A stretch of DNA of 64,000 bases from positions 3,224,001-3,288,000 of the forward strand of contig NZ_CP100400.1 of NCBI RefSeq assembly GCF_024218795.1, in the 5' to 3' direction. Shown here in pieces: positions 55,577 to 63,611 of the stretch (position 1 is the first letter of the stretch; every line of letters starts with the position of its first letter). A program made the position numbers and the translations under genes. Under the pieces are notes generated by a model, which saw nothing but the letters and a program-made list of their open reading frames with translations, searched no databases and had not been told where the DNA came from. The DNA is from Halorussus aquaticus. Its GTDB lineage: Archaea; Halobacteriota; Halobacteria; Halobacteriales; Haladaptataceae.

Positions 55577-56773
55577 TCAGTCGTCGCCGCGATTCAGCAG
55601 GTACCCTGCGACTCCGGCGAGTCCGCCGAGCGTGGTGAGCACTCCAAACCCGGGTACGCGGGCCCGTTGTGCTACCTCGCTCGCACCGATATCGTTCGCT
55701 GCCGTCGTCTGATTCCGCTCGGTGGTCCCCGGACTCAAGGTAGTCCTCCTGGTGGTTCGCGTCCTCGCTCCTCCGAGCGGTCGAACCGGTCCGCGCAACA
55801 GTCCGTCGGGATACTGTTCGGTCTGTACCTCGACGTACACGTTGCCACTGCGTATCGCTTGGATCAGCGGGACGAGAGGCCGACCCTCGAACGGTCCCTC
55901 GAGGTCGTGAGCCGTGAGTACGGCGTCTACGAGCGTTCCTTCGACGTGATCGACGGGGTTTGTCGTCTGGAACAGCCGAGCCACGATTGGATCGTCTCGT
56001 CCGGGCCGGTTCAGACGGAGGTACGCCGCGGTCACGTCGTTGACGTTCTGCACGTACAGCGCGTACATGAGCTTCGCTCGGACACCGTTGGGCGGATGTA
56101 GCGTGAAGTAGGTCGTTCCCTTGGCGTCCGATTGTATCCCCTGTGCTGGCGCTAAACGGGCGATAAACTTCTGGGGCCCTTCCCCGAGCGCCCCTTCCGG
56201 TGGTTGGGGAATTTGCTCGGTAGTCGTTCCGGGTCCCGCCGTGGTCGTCTGATTCTGGGTCGGGGTTGCGGTCGTCTGGTTCGAGGCGAGCTGGTTCTGC
56301 GTCGTCCCCTGGGCCCGGGTCGTCTGATTCTGCGCCGTCCGGGTCGTCTGTCCCCCACCGCCGAACTGGACCGGTCCCTGCATCGACGACGGATGGACCT
56401 GACAGAGATACTCCGCCATACTCTCCTCGGCCGTGAACGTCACCGTCTGGGAACCTTGACTGATGATCTCGGTTCGCACCATCACGTCTCCGTTCTGACT
56501 GAGCACGGCGAAGTTGTGCGGGGCACCGTCGACGTTTTCCCACGTCACCTCGTACTTCTTCCCCGCTTCTAATCTCAACGTCGGGTTGACCGCGTCCGCG
56601 ATCGACTCCGGTCTGCGCCCTCGCCAACCGCTCGTGACACCACCGAGGGCGTACGACGTTGCGACCTGTTGGCGGCCGCGCGCGATGCCTCCGAGTCCGA
56701 AGACCGCCCCGGTCGTCGCCGTCGTCGAGAGGAACCGCCGCCGGGACGACCCTTCCGTCGAGTTCTCTGCCAT
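55577..56773 (-). CDS. Tat-exported cupredoxin-CHRD protein with PGF-CTERM
   Basis: A 398-residue protein. Tat motif SSRRRFLSTTATTG at 9-22. A cupredoxin domain (about 50-135) has type-1 copper ligands His86, Cys124, His127 and Met131 (APHNFAVL, YLCQVHPSSM). A Thr/Asn/Gln-rich linker (about 138-200, many N-x-T sequons) follows. A CHRD domain (about 205-330) has VEGTLVDAVLTAHDLEG and VQTEQYPDGLLRGPVRP. The end has PGF at about 374-376, a hydrophobic helix and a short basic end, the PGF-CTERM archaeosortase signal. It is the last gene of the PQQ operon (3 nt gap) and is a plausible electron acceptor for it. Confidence 0.88.
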   Translation of the reverse strand: MAENSTEGSSRRRFLSTTATTGAVFGLGGIARGRQQVATSYALGGVTSGWRGRRPESIADAVNPTLRLEAGKKYEVTWENVDGAPHNFAVLSQNGDVMVRTEIISQGSQTVTFTAEESMAEYLCQVHPSSMQGPVQFGGGGQTTRTAQNQTTRAQGTTQNQLASNQTTATPTQNQTTTAGPGTTTEQIPQPPEGALGEGPQKFIARLAPAQGIQSDAKGTTYFTLHPPNGVRAKLMYALYVQNVNDVTAAYLRLNRPGRDDPIVARLFQTTNPVDHVEGTLVDAVLTAHDLEGPFEGRPLVPLIQAIRSGNVYVEVQTEQYPDGLLRGPVRPLGGARTRTTRRTTLSPGTTERNQTTAANDIGASEVAQRARVPGFGVLTTLGGLAGVAGYLLNRGDD

Positions 56774-56776
56774 GAA

Positions 56777-58474
56777 TTAGCCCTCCATCGAGTAGACCGC
56801 GATGACGTTCTGCTCGGTTCCACCGCCGCCTTGGATGTAGACGTACTGTTTCCCGGTCGTCGGGTCGACCCACGTGACGGGATTTCCGTCGAGGCGGGGG
56901 ATGATCTGTTCGGTCCACAGCCGGTCGCCCGTCTCGGAATCGTACGCGACGAGGTTCCCCGACGGCGTGCCGGCGAAGGTGAGGCCGGTCGTCGTCGAGA
57001 GGAGCCCGCCCCAGGGCGCTTCGTCCATCCAGTCCTGCCACTTTATCTTCCCGGTCACCGGGTCCAGCGCCGTGATGTTCCCCGGCGGTTTCTCCCACTC
57101 GGGAATCGAACCCTGCTGGCTGTCGCTGGCCGTGATGAACGTCTCGCCCTTGTACTGCTCGCCCATCTCGTAGTCGATGTACGACCACGCCATCTTCATC
57201 GGCTGATTGTTCGCCTTCAGGAACAACGTCCGGCGCTGGGGGTCGAACGACGAGGGCTGGGGGTCGGTCCCGCCGAGGAGGTGCGGAGCCGTCCACTCGG
57301 CATCCTCCATGTTCTGTGGCGGAATCGTCCAGGTGTTGATGTGTTCGACGTACTCCTCGCTTCGCTCGACGAGGTCGCCCGTTTCGAGGTCCACGGTGTA
57401 CACCCATCCGGTCTTGCCGGGCCACGAGGCGAGCTTCCGCGTCTCGCCGTCCATCTCCGCCTCGTAGATGACCGCGGGGCTCGGCGAGTCGTAGTCCCAC
57501 CAGTCGTGGGGCGACTCCTGATAGTTCCACTTCACGTCGCCGCTGTGGAAGTCGACCGCCACCTTCCCGGCGCTGTAGGGGTTCCACCCGGGTCGGACGG
57601 TGCCGAACCACGGGCCCGGATTTCCGGTCGGCAGCACCGTCGTCCCGGACTCGGGGTCGATAGCGGGAGCCTGCCAGACGGTCGAACCACCGTGCTTCCA
57701 CGCGTCGCCGACCCACTGGTCCGGCGGCGTCATCCCCGTGTGCCACGCTTGCTCGCCGTCGGTCATGACGCCATCGGCCCACCCGTGGACGCCCCATTCG
57801 CCGCCACTGCTCCCCATGACGAACATGTCCTCGAAGGGGACGATGGGGTAGTTCGACGCCTGACTGCGGTTGCGCTTCCACGTCTGTAGCTCGTCGTGCA
57901 TCGCCAACTGACGGGAGCCTTCGGCCGTTTCGCCCCGGTACTCGTAGGCTCCGTTGTAGTACCACTTTTCGGTCCCGTCGTAGCGGTTCAGCGCGAGTAC
58001 GCCGTGGTCGAGCGTCGCCTTGTACACTGTGTCGCCCAGAACACCCACGCCGCGGTTAGCGGGGGGTTCCGATTCGCTCACGATTCCCTTGGGGTGGTAC
58101 TGGTGGAACCAGAGAACCTCGCCGGTGCGGGCGTTGATCGCCCGCGTCTGTTCGGTGCCGTTCGTCTGATAGATGATCGGGGGGTCGCCGGGGACGACGA
58201 GCACCGAGCCCTGGAACCATGCGGCCTGCCTCGCGTTCTGGACGGTCTCGTGTTTCCACTCGAGCGAGAGATTCGAGACGTTCTCCGGCGTGATGATGTC
58301 GGCAGTGCTGAAGTGGTGGCGTTCGTAGTTGTTGCCGTACAGTAGCCACCCCTCCGGGTCGTCGCCGCTGTCGAGGAGTTGTTGCTGGGTCACCTCGCGC
58401 TTCGGAATGTCGTCGACGTTCTCGTACTGTTCGATTTCTGCAGTGCCTGGCTTGGGAATATGTCCGTCCTGCAT
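56777..58474 (-). CDS. PQQ-dependent dehydrogenase, XoxF-like metal site
   Basis: A 565-residue eight-bladed propeller enzyme without a signal peptide. The methanol-dehydrogenase triad is present: Glu226 (GSSGGEWGVHGW), Asn285 (LPTGNPGPWFG) and Asp327 (SPHDWWDYDSPS). The Asn-to-Asp spacing is 42, as in MxaF (Asn261, Asp303). Asp329 lies two after the catalytic Asp, as in lanthanide-dependent XoxF enzymes, where MxaF has Ala. The vicinal Cys-Cys that ring-closes over PQQ is absent (VSESEPPANRGVG at that place). It sits 2 nt after the upstream Tat-signal gene. It may oxidise alcohols outside the cell. Confidence 0.88.
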   Translation of the reverse strand: MQDGHIPKPGTAEIEQYENVDDIPKREVTQQQLLDSGDDPEGWLLYGNNYERHHFSTADIITPENVSNLSLEWKHETVQNARQAAWFQGSVLVVPGDPPIIYQTNGTEQTRAINARTGEVLWFHQYHPKGIVSESEPPANRGVGVLGDTVYKATLDHGVLALNRYDGTEKWYYNGAYEYRGETAEGSRQLAMHDELQTWKRNRSQASNYPIVPFEDMFVMGSSGGEWGVHGWADGVMTDGEQAWHTGMTPPDQWVGDAWKHGGSTVWQAPAIDPESGTTVLPTGNPGPWFGTVRPGWNPYSAGKVAVDFHSGDVKWNYQESPHDWWDYDSPSPAVIYEAEMDGETRKLASWPGKTGWVYTVDLETGDLVERSEEYVEHINTWTIPPQNMEDAEWTAPHLLGGTDPQPSSFDPQRRTLFLKANNQPMKMAWSYIDYEMGEQYKGETFITASDSQQGSIPEWEKPPGNITALDPVTGKIKWQDWMDEAPWGGLLSTTTGLTFAGTPSGNLVAYDSETGDRLWTEQIIPRLDGNPVTWVDPTTGKQYVYIQGGGGTEQNVIAVYSMEG

Positions 58475-58476
58475 GG

Positions 58477-59403
58477 TCAGTCGCCTCCGGTTCGCGGCGC
58501 TCGCATGTCGTCGCTGATGCGGACGAGGTCGTACTGCAGGTCGGTCTGGCTGGCTATCAGCATCGCGGTACTCCCGGACACGAGCGCGGTCAGTTCCTCG
58601 TCGGAAATCTCCCCGCGACCGAGTCGGTCCGCGGCCGCGCTCAGGAGGTAGAACCCGCCGAGCATCGCGCGGACGTCGGCGATGCCGTCGTCGAGCATCT
58701 CGTCGGTTATCAGCACCTCGTTCTTGCGGAGGTGCTTGTCTAACCCGTCTATCCAGAGGAGAGCGCCGCTCGCCGCCCGTTTCTGGAGCGGCGAGACGTA
58801 GTCGGGATTCACCTCTTCGACCGGCGCTTCCTCTAGAACCCACGTCGGTTCCCAGAGCGCGAGTCGGTCGGCCTGACTGACCACGTTCGCGACCAGTGCC
58901 GTCCGTTCGCGCTCGTCGAACCCGACTTCCGAGAGGGTCCCCGCGAGCGACGCCGTGTGGACGAGCTGTTTCGTCATGCGCTCGATGTGTTCGGACGTGA
59001 ACCGCGGGAGGTTGGCTTCGGCGCTCGCGTAGAAGCCGACCTCGGTCAGGTGGTCGTCGATTCGCCACGCCGGAGTCGTCAGTTCCGCGTACAGTTCCTC
59101 GCCGCGGTCCGGAACGCCTGCGGCGCGTACCGCCGACAGGCCCGCTATCGCGTCGGCGACGCCCGTCATCTCCGTCGCCAGTAGTTCGGCGTCGAGCGCG
59201 CCCGAGAGGTCGTTTCGGATGGCCTCCCCGCGACGAGCGAACTCGCCCGCCGACTCGACGGCGACGAGGTCCTGCAGGTCGCCTAGTGTCACGTCGTCGA
59301 CGGCCGAACCGCCGGTCGCGGCGGCACTCGCCACGCCGAGTACCTTGAGGAACTCCCGACGCTCCTCGTCCGATATCTGTGAGTAGTGATGTTCTTCTGG
59401 CAT
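58477..59403 (-). CDS. Tat-exported helical partner of the PQQ enzyme
   Basis: A 308-residue protein with a Tat-like start: SDEERREFLKVLGVASAAA, twin Arg at 15-16. The rest is mainly alpha-helical (VSQADRLALWEPTWVLEEAP, SPLQKRAASGALLWIDGLD). I recognise no family. It is the first gene of the operon and has a strong ribosome-binding site (GAGGAG at 59409-59414, 5 nt spacing). Since the PQQ enzyme has no signal, this protein may carry it through Tat or act as its chaperone or anchor, by inference. Confidence 0.82.
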   Translation of the reverse strand: MPEEHHYSQISDEERREFLKVLGVASAAATGGSAVDDVTLGDLQDLVAVESAGEFARRGEAIRNDLSGALDAELLATEMTGVADAIAGLSAVRAAGVPDRGEELYAELTTPAWRIDDHLTEVGFYASAEANLPRFTSEHIERMTKQLVHTASLAGTLSEVGFDERERTALVANVVSQADRLALWEPTWVLEEAPVEEVNPDYVSPLQKRAASGALLWIDGLDKHLRKNEVLITDEMLDDGIADVRAMLGGFYLLSAAADRLGRGEISDEELTALVSGSTAMLIASQTDLQYDLVRISDDMRAPRTGGD

Positions 59404-59849
59404 TCTTGCTCCTCATTCACCGGATAGCCGAGTGCGGTGAACCGCGACGACGTACGTTAACTACACACATACCTACCGACAATCGTTCAACGCGAAACGC
59501 GAGGTTCGATGGAGAGCGCCGTCTCCGGAACGGTCCGGGAGAGTTCGAAGACGCCGTTTCGCAATCGAGTGCGCGAGTATTGCTCGTCACCGCTCGCGAC
59601 GGTCGCGCGAACTCGGTCAAGTTTCGAGTAAGCGATGCCGCGAGAGTCGCCGAGACGAGCGCCGACACGGCGGCGAAACGTCAGGGTTCGAACCACACTC
59701 GCAGTCCGGTCCGCCGGGCTGACAGTGGCGTCGCACGAGACCCAGAGCAGGTTTCGCAGTCGAGGCGGTACCGGCCTCACGAGTCGGACCTGACCGATGA
59801 CTCCGACAGAAATACTTTTCAACTGACAAGTGGAACTACGGATAACTAC
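59404..59849. other. 446-nt divergent intergenic region
   Basis: This stretch lies between the PQQ operon and the membrane protein gene. It contains the ribosome-binding site of the operon (59409-59414), an AT-rich part near 59455-59485 suitable for the operon promoter, and a TATA-like AAATACTTTT at about 59811-59820 for the rightward gene. Open frames here are not convincing. No repeat was seen. Confidence 0.4.
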
Positions 59850-60383
59850 GTGTCGTCGCACGACTCCACGAAGTCCGAACTCGCCGGAGGCCTGCTACTG
59901 CTGGGCGTAGTCGCGGCGTTCGCGCTCGCCTCGCTGACCGGCCTGCACGCGCCGTCAGAGCGGGAGTTCTGGCTCGTCGTCACGTGGGCGCTCTTCGGCA
60001 GCTTCCACGCGCTGAAGGCCGGGTCGGCGCGGTTCCGGCGACTCTGGTTCGACCCGCGCGTCCGGAGCGTCCTCGCGCTCGTCGCGTTCGCGGTCGCGGG
60101 GTACCTCTCCGAGACCGGCGGCCGAGCGTTGGCGGTCTTTCCGGCAATCTTTGGCGTTCTGTTCGCCGTGGGCGCGGCCGTAGAGTCCCACAAGCGCGGG
60201 TCGCTTCCGGCCAACCCCTTCTTCCGCCTGCTCGTGGGTGCGGCCGGTCTCGGCTTCGTCGCGCTCGCGTGGCACCTCGCCCGGAACTACCCCTACGTCG
60301 GCGTCACCGTCATGGCGGCGACCAGCGCGGTGACGGGACTCGCGCTCCTCGCGTGGACCGTTCTGGTGACGAAGCGCGACTGA
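59850..60383 (+). CDS. Multi-helix membrane protein
   Basis: A 177-residue protein with a GTG start: after a polar SSHDSTKSELAGG, hydrophobic segments LLLLGVVAAFALASLTGL, FWLVVTWALFGSFHALK, VLALVAFAVAGYLSE, LAVFPAIFGVLFAVGAAVE, LLVGAAGLGFVALAWHLA and VMAATSAVTGLALLAWTVL make about six spans. No family recognised. It precedes the hydrolase gene by 45 nt on the same strand. Confidence 0.65.
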   Translation: MSSHDSTKSELAGGLLLLGVVAAFALASLTGLHAPSEREFWLVVTWALFGSFHALKAGSARFRRLWFDPRVRSVLALVAFAVAGYLSETGGRALAVFPAIFGVLFAVGAAVESHKRGSLPANPFFRLLVGAAGLGFVALAWHLARNYPYVGVTVMAATSAVTGLALLAWTVLVTKRD

Positions 60384-60428
60384 GGCCGGAACGAACCACT
60401 GAAACGCCCCCGACGTGAAGTCCCGGCT

Positions 60429-61250
60429 ATGCCTTACGCGGACAACGACGGCGTCTCTATCCACTACGAGGTCGGCGGCGACGGCGCGGTCGAGAGCGAC
60501 GCGCCGGTCGTCCTGCTGGCCGACGCGGGCTACGGTCCGTGGCAGTGGGGCTGGCAGTTCTCGGCGCTCGCCGGTCCCTTCGAGGTGGTGGTCCCCAGCA
60601 CACGCGGGACCGGCGACTCGGACGCGCCCGACCCGGACGCCACCGACTCCTACGGCATCGACGCGATGGCCGCCGACCTCGAAGCCGTCCTCGCCGACCA
60701 CGGGGCGCGCAAGGCCCACCTCGTCGGCGCGGGAATGGGCGGGATGGTCGCGCTCCGGTACGCGCTCGACTTCTCGCGCGCCCGGTCGCTGGCGCTCCTC
60801 GGCACCTCGCCGGGCGGTCCACGCGCGACCCCCCTCGCCGACGGCCTGCGCGAGCGACTGCTCGCCAGTCCCGACGACGCGGCGGCCCTCCGGAAGTCGC
60901 TCGAACCGGTCGCTGGCGCGGAACTGCTGGAGACCGACGACCTCGTGGAGCGAATCGTCGCGTGGCGGCGCGACGAGGACGCCCCGGAGGCGGTCCAGCG
61001 CGCACATTTCGACGCGATGGCCGACTTCGACGCCAGCGACAGCCTCTACGAGATTACGATTCCCGCGCTCGTGGCACACGGGAGCGATGACCGGGTGATT
61101 CCGGCCGCGGACGGCCGACTGCTGGCCGACGGTCTCCCGAAGGGCGAGTTCGAGGCGTTCCCCGGCGAGCGACTCTTCTACGTCGAACGCTCGAAGGCGG
61201 TCAACGACTCGCTTGTCGGCTTTCTGACCGACCGAATCGAGCGCGAGTGA
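60429..61250 (+). CDS. Alpha/beta hydrolase fold protein lacking Ser and His
   Basis: A 273-residue protein: VVLLADAGYGPWQWGWQF, VVVPSTRGTGDSDAP, AHLVGAGMGGMVALRYAL, VAHGSDDRVIPAADG, and ERLFYVERSKAVNDSLVGFL. The nucleophile elbow is GAGMG instead of G-x-S-x-G, and the usual His near FPGERLFYVE (family: G-H-x-F) is replaced by Glu-Arg. The acid Asp is kept (SDDRVI). It looks like a non-hydrolytic pseudoenzyme or one with a different mechanism. Confidence 0.82.
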   Translation: MPYADNDGVSIHYEVGGDGAVESDAPVVLLADAGYGPWQWGWQFSALAGPFEVVVPSTRGTGDSDAPDPDATDSYGIDAMAADLEAVLADHGARKAHLVGAGMGGMVALRYALDFSRARSLALLGTSPGGPRATPLADGLRERLLASPDDAAALRKSLEPVAGAELLETDDLVERIVAWRRDEDAPEAVQRAHFDAMADFDASDSLYEITIPALVAHGSDDRVIPAADGRLLADGLPKGEFEAFPGERLFYVERSKAVNDSLVGFLTDRIERE

Positions 61251-61328
61251 ACGAACGCGAAACGCGTCTGTGGCTGTGGGTAATAGTGGGCAAGAGTTAT
61301 TCGTCGGCGAGTCGTCCCGATAGATACG

Positions 61329-61565
61329 ATGAAAGTAGACACCGACGACCTCCGAACCAACGAGACGGACGACAGGGGCCGGATCTATCTCGGGACCGAA
61401 TACGCGAACAAGCGCGTGACCGTCGCCGTGGTGGAAGTCGAGTCCGACGGACCTGACGAGGAGGAACTGGCCGCCGCGTACCGCGATGCCTCCGAGAGTG
61501 CAGAAACGCTCGCAGAGGAGTGGGCGGACGCGTCGGACGAGGCGTGGGACGACGGAGAGAAATGA
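61329..61565 (+). CDS. Antitoxin-like protein with AbrB-type hairpin
   Basis: A 78-residue protein: after MKVDTDDLRTNETD, the DDRGRIYLGTEYANKRVTVA segment looks like the swapped-hairpin AbrB/MazE DNA-binding fold. The acidic C-terminus (EELAAAYRDASESAETLAEE) would bind and block the toxin. Its stop overlaps the next start (ATGA). Confidence 0.8.
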   Translation: MKVDTDDLRTNETDDRGRIYLGTEYANKRVTVAVVEVESDGPDEEELAAAYRDASESAETLAEEWADASDEAWDDGEK

Positions 61566-61921
61566 CCGACGATACCGTGGTCCGTCGCGGCGACGTCGTC
61601 GTCGTTCGACTGGACCCCGCCGAAGGAAGCGAGATGGAAAAGACACGGCCCGCAGTCGTCGTCCAGAACGACGTCGGAAACCGAAACGCCAACACGACGA
61701 TAGTCGCTCCAGCGACGGGTACTCACCACGGCTATCCATTCGAAGTGCCAGTCGAAGCAGACGGCTCGCCGTTCGAGAAGGACTCGTCGGTTCGACTCGA
61801 CCAAGTTCGCGTCGTCTCCATCGAAACGCGAATCCACTCCGTCGTCGGACGCCTCGGCGAGCAGACGATGGCCGAGGTAGACGAGGCTCTAAAGCTCAGC
61901 CTCGGACTCGGAAACGTCTAG
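61562..61921 (+). CDS. MazF/PemK-like endoribonuclease toxin
   Basis: A 119-residue protein: VRRGDVVVVRLDPAEGSEME then KTRPAVVVQNDVGNRNANTT, TGTHHGYPFEVPVEADG and SSVRLDQVRVVSIET. MazF toxins have the same beta-barrel with RP-x-VVVQ and the late LDQ/RTIDK-type motif. The catalytic Arg (KTRP) and Ser/Thr region are present. It is translationally coupled to the antitoxin gene, the usual order. Confidence 0.92.
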   Translation: MTDDTVVRRGDVVVVRLDPAEGSEMEKTRPAVVVQNDVGNRNANTTIVAPATGTHHGYPFEVPVEADGSPFEKDSSVRLDQVRVVSIETRIHSVVGRLGEQTMAEVDEALKLSLGLGNV

Positions 61922-62020
61922 CGCCACCTGATTTTGCTCCGTGCAGTCTCTTCGAGGACTCACAGCCAGAGCCACTGAATCCGCAACAACGCCTACGGTC
62001 GGTGACGCCGAACCACCGGT

Positions 62021-63601
62021 ATGACGCTCTCGCTCGAACGCCGGGCCGCGCTCTGGGGGGACCGAACTGCGCTGGTGGACGAGAACACCGACCGGCGGGT
62101 CAGTTACGCCGACCTCGAATCCGAGGCCGACGCGATGGCGCGGCGGCTCTCGGCGCTCGGGGTCGAATCCGGCGACCCGGTCGCCGTCCTCTCGCGCAAC
62201 CGCGTCGAGACGCTGGCGCTCCTGTTCGCGACCCGGCGACTCGGCGCGGTGTTCGCGCCGGTCTCGCACCGACTCACGCCCGCGACCGTCGAGCGGCCGC
62301 TGGCGGTCGCGGACCCGGCGGTGGTCGTCCACGAGTCGGCACAGCGCGACCTGGTCCGGGAACTGCCCGACGACCTGACGTACACCTTCGAGGAGTTCGG
62401 CCGCCGTGACGGCGAGGCGTACGAGCGCGCGGACCCGGACCCGGAGGACTCCCTGCTCTACCTGCACACGAAAGCGGAGGCCGACCGACCCATGGTCGGG
62501 GAAGACCCGGAGCGCGAGCGACGGGACGAGTCGCTGAGCGAGGGACCGACGACGGCCCCGCGCGTGGTGGACCTCCCCGCCCGAGCGGTCGAGTGGAACT
62601 GTATCACCGCGGCCGCGGCGTGGGGTCTCGGCCGGGGCGACCGCGCGCCCGCCCTGCTTCCGCTCTCGGACGCCGAGGGGCTCCTCCGACTCACCCTGCC
62701 GCTGCTCTACGTCGGCGGTCGGGTCGCCCTGCTCCGGGCGTTCGACCCCGAGGACGCCCTCGACGCGGTGGCCGAGGAGGACGCGACCGCGCTGTTCGCG
62801 GGGGCGACCGAGTACCGCGAACTGGTCGAGAGCGAGTCGTTCGCGGGGACCGACTTCGGGAGCGTCGAGTTGGTCGCTAGCGGGTCGGCGCTCCCCGCGG
62901 ACGTCCGCGGCGCGCTGGCCCGGCACGCGCCCGTGGTCCGGACCTACGGCCGAGTCGAGACCGGGCCGAACAACCTCTTCGTCCCTCCCGAGGGTAGCGT
63001 GAGGGAGGGTTCCGAAAGCGGAGCATCAGACAGTGACGCGTCCGACGACGCCGACCCCGACCGCGTGGGCCGACCGTTCCCCGACTGCGAGGCCCGTCTC
63101 GTCGGCGAGGACGGGACCCCGGTCGCGGACGGCGAGGTCGGCGAACTCCAGTTCCGCGGGCCGGTGACGGCGCGGGGGTATCTCTCCGGCGGCGGAACGG
63201 CGGCGGACGGCGACGGCGGCGAGACGTTCCCCGAGTGGGTGCCGACGCGCGACTTGGCCACCCGCGAGGGCGGCGACTACTACCTGCTCGGGCGCGCCAG
63301 CGAGACCCTCGACGCCGCGTCGGCCCGCGTCCACCCCCGGGCGGCCGAGCGCGCGCTCGAAGCGCGCGAGGGAGTGGACGCCGCGGGAGTGGTCCCCGAC
63401 GCGGAGGGCGTGCTGGCGGCCTTCGTCGGCGACGCCGACCCCGGCGAACTCCGGTCGGTCCTCGACGACGCGCTGCCGGAGGCCGTCGCCGTCCGGGAAC
63501 TCGACCGACTGGAGTCGCTCCCCCGGCGCTCGACGGGCGAACTCGACCGCGCGGCGCTCCGGCGCGACCTCTCCGGTGAAGAGCGCATCGACGAGGAGTG
63601 A
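62021..63601 (+). CDS. Adenylate-forming enzyme homologue with degenerate motifs
   Basis: A 526-residue protein of the ANL fold: RRVSYADLESEADAMARRL, VAVLSRNRVETLALLFATR, TYGRVETGPNN, GELQFRGPVTARGYLSGG, TRDLATREGG. The ATP P-loop (YTSGTTGxPKG) is replaced by LLYLHTKAEADRPMVGE, the hinge has ASETLDAASARVHPRAAER without the GG, and the catalytic Lys of the A10 motif is Glu (RRSTGELDRAAL). It is probably not a normal acyl-CoA ligase. It precedes the carotenoid oxygenase gene by 10 nt. Confidence 0.85.
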   Translation: MTLSLERRAALWGDRTALVDENTDRRVSYADLESEADAMARRLSALGVESGDPVAVLSRNRVETLALLFATRRLGAVFAPVSHRLTPATVERPLAVADPAVVVHESAQRDLVRELPDDLTYTFEEFGRRDGEAYERADPDPEDSLLYLHTKAEADRPMVGEDPERERRDESLSEGPTTAPRVVDLPARAVEWNCITAAAAWGLGRGDRAPALLPLSDAEGLLRLTLPLLYVGGRVALLRAFDPEDALDAVAEEDATALFAGATEYRELVESESFAGTDFGSVELVASGSALPADVRGALARHAPVVRTYGRVETGPNNLFVPPEGSVREGSESGASDSDASDDADPDRVGRPFPDCEARLVGEDGTPVADGEVGELQFRGPVTARGYLSGGGTAADGDGGETFPEWVPTRDLATREGGDYYLLGRASETLDAASARVHPRAAERALEAREGVDAAGVVPDAEGVLAAFVGDADPGELRSVLDDALPEAVAVRELDRLESLPRRSTGELDRAALRRDLSGEERIDEE

Positions 63602-63611
63602 GTACCGTCCG

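Noticed and set aside
59487..59861. A 124-residue open frame in the divergent intergenic region
   Set aside because: Codon use is poor, it overlaps the next gene's start on the other strand and it has no family motif.
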